Below, one piece after another: positions 14,942 to 19,638 of a stretch of DNA of 19,638 bases. Source of the stretch: JANXLS01 sp038227045 (GTDB taxonomy: Bacteria; Planctomycetota; SZUA-567; H5-PLA8); the NCBI GenBank assembly GCA_038227045.1, contig JBBRQD010000100.1, forward strand, positions 1 to 19,638, given 5' to 3'. The notes beneath the pieces were generated by a model. That model searched no databases. It worked only from the letters and a program-made list of their open reading frames with translations, and was not told the DNA's origin. The number at the start of each line of letters is the position of its first letter. Position 1 is the first letter of the stretch. The translations under genes were made by a program, and so were the position numbers.

Positions 14942-15733
14942 GTGATTCGCATTGGCAGTGTGCCCTACTTGAATTCCAAAGTGCTCACTTATGGCCTGAA
15001 GCCGAGCACGCCGGCGTATACTTTCGAGGCGCATGTGCCCAGCGTGCTCGCGCGCAAGTTGCGCGAAGAATCCGTCGATGTCGCGCTCGTCAGCTCGATC
15101 GAATATTTCCGCAGTCCCGGCACGACCATCATCCCCAACATCTCGGTCTCGTCGCACCGCGAGATTTGGAGCATTCAATTGTTTCATCGCACGCCGCTAC
15201 GCGAGGCACAGCGCATCGGACTCGATCCCGCGTCCGAAACGACCAATGCGCTGCTTCAGGTTATTCTCCACGAAAAAATGAATCTGGGCATCGAACTGGT
15301 GCCGCTGCAATTGGGCGAAGATCCGCTCTTGCGCGACGATCTCGATGGCTTTCTGAAGATCGGCGATCCGTGTTTGCTGCTCTCGGTGCCGCCGGGCTAT
15401 CAGTCTTTGGATCTCGCCGCCGAGTGGTACGAATTCACCAAGCTGCCGTTCGTGTTTGCGGTGTGGGTGTGCCGCCCCGGTGTGGATTTGCAGGGCATTA
15501 ACATGGAGCTGTTCATGGCCAAGCGCGAGGGTCTGCGCAACATCGACGCCATTTCGCGCACGGAATCGCGCAACCTCGGCATGGACTATCATCGCGTCAA
15601 AAATTACATTTCGCGCGTCGTGAAATACGATTTGGGCCGGGAAGAACTCGGAGGCATGAGCCTCTTCCGAAAGTACCTTGTCCGCTCGCAGATGATTGAA
15701 GAAGGACAGGGATTCGACTTTTACACGCATTAG
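14942..15733 (+). CDS. mqnA: Chorismate dehydratase MqnA (futalosine menaquinone pathway)
   Basis: 263 residues from GTG 14942. It converts chorismate to 3-enolpyruvylbenzoate, the first step of the futalosine route to menaquinone. The start IRIGSVPYLNSKVL is the family's classic N-terminus, and periplasmic-binding-protein-like motifs follow (LREESVDVALVSSIEYF, IWSIQLFHRTPLREA, GDPCLLLS, LPFVFAVWVCR). Length is close to the usual 260-280. I chose GTG because the protein then begins exactly at the conserved N-terminus. AAGGAG is 15 nt upstream, rather far, and a short overlapping frame (14910-14945) may couple translation. mqnC starts 17 nt after the stop, so the two form an operon. Confidence 0.93.
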   Translation: MIRIGSVPYLNSKVLTYGLKPSTPAYTFEAHVPSVLARKLREESVDVALVSSIEYFRSPGTTIIPNISVSSHREIWSIQLFHRTPLREAQRIGLDPASETTNALLQVILHEKMNLGIELVPLQLGEDPLLRDDLDGFLKIGDPCLLLSVPPGYQSLDLAAEWYEFTKLPFVFAVWVCRPGVDLQGINMELFMAKREGLRNIDAISRTESRNLGMDYHRVKNYISRVVKYDLGREELGGMSLFRKYLVRSQMIEEGQGFDFYTH

Positions 15734-15750
15734 CTAAACGGTGGAATTAG

Positions 15751-16839
15751 ATGAGCCAGACGATTCAACGCATTCTGGATAAAGCCGCGGCAGGCGCGCG
15801 CATCGATTTCGACGACGCGTTGCTGTTGATGGAGCGCGCCGATCTCGCGTCGTTAGGGCGCGCTGCGCTGGCCGCGCGGCAGCGGCTGCATCCCGAGCCG
15901 ACGGCGACGTACGTCATCGACCGCAACATCAACTACACGAATATCTGCGTCGCCGACTGCGACTTTTGCGCGTTCTACCGCCGCCCCGGCGATCCGGAAG
16001 AATACGTGCTGCCGCGCGCCGAACTCTACGCGAAAATCCGCGAGCTTGAGGCTGTCGGCGGGAAGCAGATTCTGATGCAGGGCGGACATCATCCGTATTT
16101 GAAATTGAACTGGTATGAAGAGCTGCTTCAGGATATTCGCCGCGAGTTTCCCGGGATCCACATTCACGCGTTTTCACCGAGCGAAGTCGTGCATTTTTCG
16201 CACATTTTCAAGATGCCGGTGCGCGAAGTTATCAAGCGCCTGAAAGCTGCGGGGCTGCATTCGATTCCCGGCGGCGGCGGCGAGATTCTCGTCGATCGCG
16301 TGCGCCAGATTATCGCCCCGAAAAAGGCCCAGACTGACGAGTGGCTCGGTGTGATGATCGACGCCGCGAAGGAGGGCTTGAAGGGTTCCTGTACGATGGT
16401 CATAGGCCACTACGAAACGCTGCGCGAGCGCATCGAGCACCTCGACCGCCTGAGGCGCGCGCAGGACGAGCACGCACCGTTCAGCGCGTTTATCGTCTGG
16501 ACGATGCAGCCGAAACACACCAAACTCGAAGGCAAAATCGAAGCGGCGGGCGCGTTCGATTATCTGCGCACGCTCTCGGTCGCGCGCCTGTACCTCGACA
16601 ATATTCCAAACATTCAATCGAGCTGGGTGACGCAGGGCGCGAAGGTAGGACAACTGAGTTTCCTGCACGGCTGCAACGATTGGGGCGGGCTGATGATGGA
16701 GGAGAATGTCGTCAGCCAAGCGGGCACGGTCCACGATGTGAAAGTCGACGAAATGCGCGCGCTCAGCGCCGAATTGGGGCTGGAGTTGAAGAAGCGCAAT
16801 TTCTTTTACGAGATTATTGAGGATACGGTGGCGGCGTAG
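15751..16839 (+). CDS. mqnC: Radical SAM cyclic dehypoxanthinyl futalosine synthase MqnC
   Basis: 362 residues. It cyclises dehypoxanthine futalosine using a [4Fe-4S] cluster and S-adenosylmethionine. The cluster motif CVADCDFC (Cys66, Cys70, Cys73) follows YVIDRNINYTN; QGGHHP, SPSEV, GGGGEILVDRVR, IVWTMQPKHT and MMEENVVSQAG are further motifs typical of MqnC rather than MqnE. The protein has the expected length. It lies 17 nt downstream of mqnA. mqnB, mqnD and mqnE are not in the window and must be elsewhere. Confidence 0.93.
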   Translation: MSQTIQRILDKAAAGARIDFDDALLLMERADLASLGRAALAARQRLHPEPTATYVIDRNINYTNICVADCDFCAFYRRPGDPEEYVLPRAELYAKIRELEAVGGKQILMQGGHHPYLKLNWYEELLQDIRREFPGIHIHAFSPSEVVHFSHIFKMPVREVIKRLKAAGLHSIPGGGGEILVDRVRQIIAPKKAQTDEWLGVMIDAAKEGLKGSCTMVIGHYETLRERIEHLDRLRRAQDEHAPFSAFIVWTMQPKHTKLEGKIEAAGAFDYLRTLSVARLYLDNIPNIQSSWVTQGAKVGQLSFLHGCNDWGGLMMEENVVSQAGTVHDVKVDEMRALSAELGLELKKRNFFYEIIEDTVAA

Positions 16840-16864
16840 AAAAGTCTTTGTGGAATATTGGACA

Positions 16865-16918
16865 TTGCATTGAATCTCTCGTCCGTAATACTATAACTGG
16901 ACTAAGTTGACTAAGTCC
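16865..16918 (+). promoter_or_regulatory. Promoter and operator-like palindrome of the toxin-antitoxin pair
   Basis: -35 TTGCAT (16865-16870), an 18-nt spacer and -10 TACTAT (16889-16894) are followed by GGACTAAGTTGACTAAGTCC (16899-16918). The last sequence is both a direct repeat of GACTAAGT and an imperfect dyad (16 of 20 positions symmetric), lying across the expected transcription start. This is the usual place for autoregulation by a Phd/antitoxin complex. Confidence 0.5.
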
Positions 16919-16943
16919 ACATTTTGACGCTTACGGTGGGAAC

Positions 16944-17186
16944 ATGACGAACGTTAGCACGCATCAAGCCAAGACACACTTGTCGCAATTGTTGGCTGCG
17001 GTCGAAAAAGGCGACGAGATTGTGATTTCTCGACGGAATCGACCTGTCGCGAAGCTCGTTCCCTATACGACCCGCAATAGCCGAAAACGGCCGAAGGTCG
17101 GTAAAATGACCGGTAAACGCTTTCCCATACCGGACAGTGCGTTTGCGCCGCTGACGAAGGAAGAATTGTTGGTGTGGGGCCTATGA
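16944..17186 (+). CDS. Phd/YefM-type antitoxin
   Basis: 80 residues. MTNVSTHQAKTHLSQLLAAV and GDEIVISRRNRPVAKLVPY are the conserved N-terminal DNA-binding and dimerisation motifs of the Phd/YefM family; the C-terminal part should wrap around the toxin. GGTGGG lies just upstream of the ATG. Its stop overlaps the toxin start by 4 nt (ATGA, 17183-17186), so the two are translationally coupled. It is the only gene here that ends with UGA. Confidence 0.92.
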   Translation: MTNVSTHQAKTHLSQLLAAVEKGDEIVISRRNRPVAKLVPYTTRNSRKRPKVGKMTGKRFPIPDSAFAPLTKEELLVWGL

Positions 17187-17569
17187 ACTTGCTGCTGGAC
17201 ACCTGCGCGTTTTTGTGGCTGGCGTGCCAGCCGCAAAAGCTTTCAACGGCTGCAAAAGCTGCGTTGAACGACGTCGCAAGCGAATTGTACATAAGTGACG
17301 CCAGCCTTTGGGAAATTGCATTGAAACATCGAACTGGCAAGTTGCCTTTGCCGGGCTCTCCCAGGCTTTGGATTCCCAAGCAAATATCGTTTTTCCAATT
17401 GCGCGCGGTTCCCATCGACGCGAGCGATATTTTATTGAGCGGAGAATTGCCCGGCGATCATCCCGATCCATTTGATCAGCTCATTGCCGCCCAAGCCTTA
17501 AATCGCCAAATGGTGATCGTCACTTCCGATAAGCCATTCAGGACGTTAGGCGCGCCGACGGTTTGGTAA
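17183..17569 (+). CDS. PIN-domain toxin (VapC-like ribonuclease)
   Basis: 128 residues from ATG 17183; an in-frame GTG at 17174 is less likely because ATG gives the classic overlap with the antitoxin and the usual PIN N-terminus. MNLLLDTCAFLWL carries the first acidic residue (Asp6). Further metal-binding acids lie in SDASLWEIALK (Glu) and HPDPFDQLIAAQA (Asp), and VIVTSDKPF closes the fold. PIN toxins cleave RNA, often tRNA or rRNA, and are neutralised by the antitoxin. The pairing of PIN with a Phd-type antitoxin is common. Confidence 0.92.
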   Translation: MNLLLDTCAFLWLACQPQKLSTAAKAALNDVASELYISDASLWEIALKHRTGKLPLPGSPRLWIPKQISFFQLRAVPIDASDILLSGELPGDHPDPFDQLIAAQALNRQMVIVTSDKPFRTLGAPTVW

Positions 17570-17584
17570 CGATAGGATTAGCCC

Positions 17585-19468
17585 CTACTTCCCCGCCTTC
17601 CGCGCCCCCAATTTCACCTTCACATTAATCGTCTCCGTCCCGCGCTTGAGCTTCAACTCGATCTCGTCGCCCGGCGAATATTCCGTGAGGCTCATCATCA
17701 GATCCATCGCGTTTGCCAACCGTTGATCGTTCAATGCCGCGATGGTGTCGCCGCGCCGTATGCCCGCGACTTCGGCGGGGCTTCCTACGGTGACATCGCC
17801 TACCGCAAAGCCCTCGACATTCTTTCTACCTTCATCGATGCCGACGCCCAGGTAACACCCCGTCCCCGCTTTCAAAAACACTGGCCGGTCGGGGCGGTTG
17901 CTTAAATCAAATAGAATCTTCGAGGCCAATTCGGCGGTCTCCGCGGCAACCGGCGCGTTGATCTTCTCCCACGTGTCCGTCGGCCGGTGGTAGTCCGCGT
18001 GCGTGCCGGTGAAGAAGAACAGCACTGGGATATTTTTGCGGAAAAAACTTGCGTGATCGCTGGGCCCGTCGCCCGCGCTGCCAAGATGAACTTTCAGTTT
18101 CGAATCCGCCGTGTCCTTCGTCACCAATTCCTTGAACATCTTGCTGCTGCCGACGCCCGATACCTGCACGCCGCCGTCGCTCGACCGCCCGATCATGTCG
18201 AGGTTCAACATCGCGGCGGTGTCCGCGAGCGGCACGAACGGATGCTCGATGTAAAACGCCGAACCCAGCAGCCCTTTTTCCTCGCCAGAAAACGCCATGA
18301 ACAGAATCGTTCGTTTGGGCCGCTCTTCGGGCTTCAGCGAACCGATCAGTTGCGCGATCTCCAACATCCCGGACGTGCCGCTGGCGTTGTCGTCCGCGCC
18401 AGGATGCATCTTCCCCGCCCCGTCTTTTCCCAGCAGCGACCCGGAATAACCCATGCCGACGTGATCGCAGTGCGCACCCACGATCACGCATTCTTTTTTC
18501 AAAACAGGATCGGAACCTTCACAGCGCGCGATCACGTTTTCGGTCGTCTTTTCGTCGACTTCAATGTCCGAAACAGCGGCGATTTTCACACTCGGGATTG
18601 AGATCGATTGGTTCGACAAATCCTTCTCGATCGCAAGTTGCAGATCAGCGATTTTCTTTTCCGCGGGCACGAGAAGCCGATCCGCGAGCGCGCGCGTGAT
18701 ATGCACTACAGGAATATGAAAATCGCCGATGATGCCCGGCACGGCCTTGCCGAGCGCATCCGCGCCGCCCTCGTTTTCGTGCCCCAGCGGACCGGTGACG
18801 ATGAGCACACCCGCGGCACGGCGCAGCGCGCAACTCAGCACTTTCGCGTTCAACGCGGCGAACTTCGAATGATTGCCACCCTTGCTGAACACCTTCGGTT
18901 CGTAGCGTAAAATCAGCGCCCATTTGCCGGCGAGATCGAGGTTCGCGAAGTCGTCGTAATTGAATTCCGGCGCCGAGATTCCATAACCCGCGAACGCCAC
19001 GCCCGCATCGGCCTTCACCGTCTTGTATCCGGCGGGCAAAGGCAGGAATTCCTTCTTTATTTCCAACACGCTGTCGGTCGTGCCGACCGTCATTTTCATC
19101 GACGAATATTTTCCCAGCCCTTTGAAAACGATGATGGGAAATTCCTGAAAGAACCCACGCTTGCCGTCCTTCGAATCGCCAAATGCCTCCAGCCCGTAGC
19201 GCGTAAATTCGGCGGCAATGTATTCAGCCGCCTTGATTTGATCGGCGCTTCCCGCATCGCGCCCGTGAAATTCGGGTGAGGAAAGATATTGAATGTGCCC
19301 CAGCAATTCGCCCTTGTCAATTTTTGGATTGACCGACGGGCGAACGGGCGTCGCAGTCGGATTGATCTGCGGAACGGAATCAGTTGGTTTTGGATCGATA
19401 GGTTCCGCGGAAAAGCAGAAAAATGAGAATGCGATGAGCGGCGCCAGAACGCGAACGGATTTGAGCAT
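17585..19468 (-). CDS. Secreted M28 zinc aminopeptidase with PA and PDZ domains
   Basis: 627 residues from ATG 19468. The frame opens at ATG 19486, but AAGGA lies 9 nt before the 19468 ATG while nothing comparable precedes the upstream one, and MLKSVRVLAPLIAF is a typical signal-peptide start. After the signal peptide (cleavage probable after FSA) come a protease-associated insert (about 150-280), the M28 peptidase domain, and a C-terminal PDZ domain (about 537-620: YLGVGI, VGSPAEVAGIRRGDTI). Predicted di-zinc ligands are His333 (GAHCDHVG), Asp359 (GADDNASG), Glu397 with catalytic Glu396 (SGEEKG), Asp424 (NLDMIG) and His494 (ADYHRPTD), all present. It should act as a periplasmic aminopeptidase. 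It converges on the toxin gene with 15 bp between them. Confidence 0.92.
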   Translation of the reverse strand: MLKSVRVLAPLIAFSFFCFSAEPIDPKPTDSVPQINPTATPVRPSVNPKIDKGELLGHIQYLSSPEFHGRDAGSADQIKAAEYIAAEFTRYGLEAFGDSKDGKRGFFQEFPIIVFKGLGKYSSMKMTVGTTDSVLEIKKEFLPLPAGYKTVKADAGVAFAGYGISAPEFNYDDFANLDLAGKWALILRYEPKVFSKGGNHSKFAALNAKVLSCALRRAAGVLIVTGPLGHENEGGADALGKAVPGIIGDFHIPVVHITRALADRLLVPAEKKIADLQLAIEKDLSNQSISIPSVKIAAVSDIEVDEKTTENVIARCEGSDPVLKKECVIVGAHCDHVGMGYSGSLLGKDGAGKMHPGADDNASGTSGMLEIAQLIGSLKPEERPKRTILFMAFSGEEKGLLGSAFYIEHPFVPLADTAAMLNLDMIGRSSDGGVQVSGVGSSKMFKELVTKDTADSKLKVHLGSAGDGPSDHASFFRKNIPVLFFFTGTHADYHRPTDTWEKINAPVAAETAELASKILFDLSNRPDRPVFLKAGTGCYLGVGIDEGRKNVEGFAVGDVTVGSPAEVAGIRRGDTIAALNDQRLANAMDLMMSLTEYSPGDEIELKLKRGTETINVKVKLGARKAGK

Positions 19469-19524
19469 GTCAAAGAATCCTTGCATAAAATTTCGCCACT
19501 ATTGACCCGCGCATTTCTAAAGCA

Positions 19525-19638
19525 TCATTCTCGCTTGCGGCGGGCGGCGTTGAACTTCGTTGGTCTCGCACGGCGTATCTTCCCAATACGCCTTTGCTCG
19601 ACCGCCTCGTTCAACTTGCCCGGCGCGGCGCGATAATG
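19525..19638 (-). other. Possible gene end at right edge, unresolved
   Basis: Two minus-strand frames stay open from the right edge: one ends at TGA 19525-19527 with a Lys/Arg-rich end (RRIGKIRRARPTKFNAARRK), the other slightly further left at TAG. A plus-strand frame is also open, so openness alone says little. GGCGTAT (19572-19578) pairs with ATACGCC (19586-19592), and GTTGAAC/GTTCAAC flank it. I cannot decide between a gene end and a non-coding repeat. Confidence 0.2.

Noticed and set aside
17878..17900. Plus-strand ACTGGCCGGTCGGGG resembling the SECIS core
   Set aside because: It lies inside the M28 peptidase coding sequence on the other strand, lacks the matching right arm of the stem, and has no UGA context.

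Overview
The window is about 57% GC by eye and comes from a Gram-negative bacterium. Several traits suggest the Planctomycetes-Verrucomicrobia-Chlamydiae (PVC) superphylum or a neighbouring lineage: a Ser/Thr kinase fused to a sulfatase-modifying-factor (FGE-like) domain, a secreted phosphatase ending in a haem c motif, a TMTC-like membrane TPR protein, several lipoproteins and secreted proteins, and a futalosine-route menaquinone gene pair. This placement is inference; there is no rRNA or other decisive marker.

Layout. At the left edge (1-140) lies the N-terminal end of an IS4-type transposase on the minus strand, with a possible terminal repeat at 122-140. From 298 to 7339 three minus-strand genes follow: the kinase-FGE protein, a zinc-ribbon membrane protein of unknown function, and the TMTC-like TPR protein. 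From 7492 the strand switches to plus: a secreted PTP-cytochrome c fusion; a thioredoxin-like lipoprotein with an in-frame UGA; a CNNM/CorC protein; a transglutaminase-like protein; an ABC-2 type permease; a lipoprotein MsrB; mqnA and mqnC; and a Phd/PIN-domain toxin-antitoxin pair. A secreted M28 peptidase with a PDZ domain lies convergently on the minus strand at the right end.

The most interesting item is the reading frame 8796-9842. It is interrupted only by UGA at 9003-9005, exactly at the first position of a thioredoxin CPxC motif, giving U-P-K-C. A stem-loop with a GGUC apical loop starts about 17 nt after the UGA, and its loop is 24 nt after it, a spacing and loop that fit bacterial SECIS elements. 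A second, nearly identical stem-loop (8668-8689) lies in the untranslated leader of the same gene. By analogy with the SECIS-like element in front of E. coli selAB, it could be a SelB-dependent regulatory site. I read this as a probable selenoprotein, a Sec-containing thioredoxin-like lipoprotein, with a possible built-in regulatory copy of the SECIS. No selenocysteine machinery (selA, selB, selC, selD) is in the window.

A loose theme links several genes: extracytoplasmic redox and signalling (Sec thioredoxin lipoprotein, MsrB lipoprotein, phosphatase-cytochrome, menaquinone synthesis, and a transmembrane kinase). The long gap 14514-14941 holds a roughly 190-bp inverted palindromic element and a hairpin ahead of mqnA. 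No tRNA, rRNA or CRISPR array was recognised.
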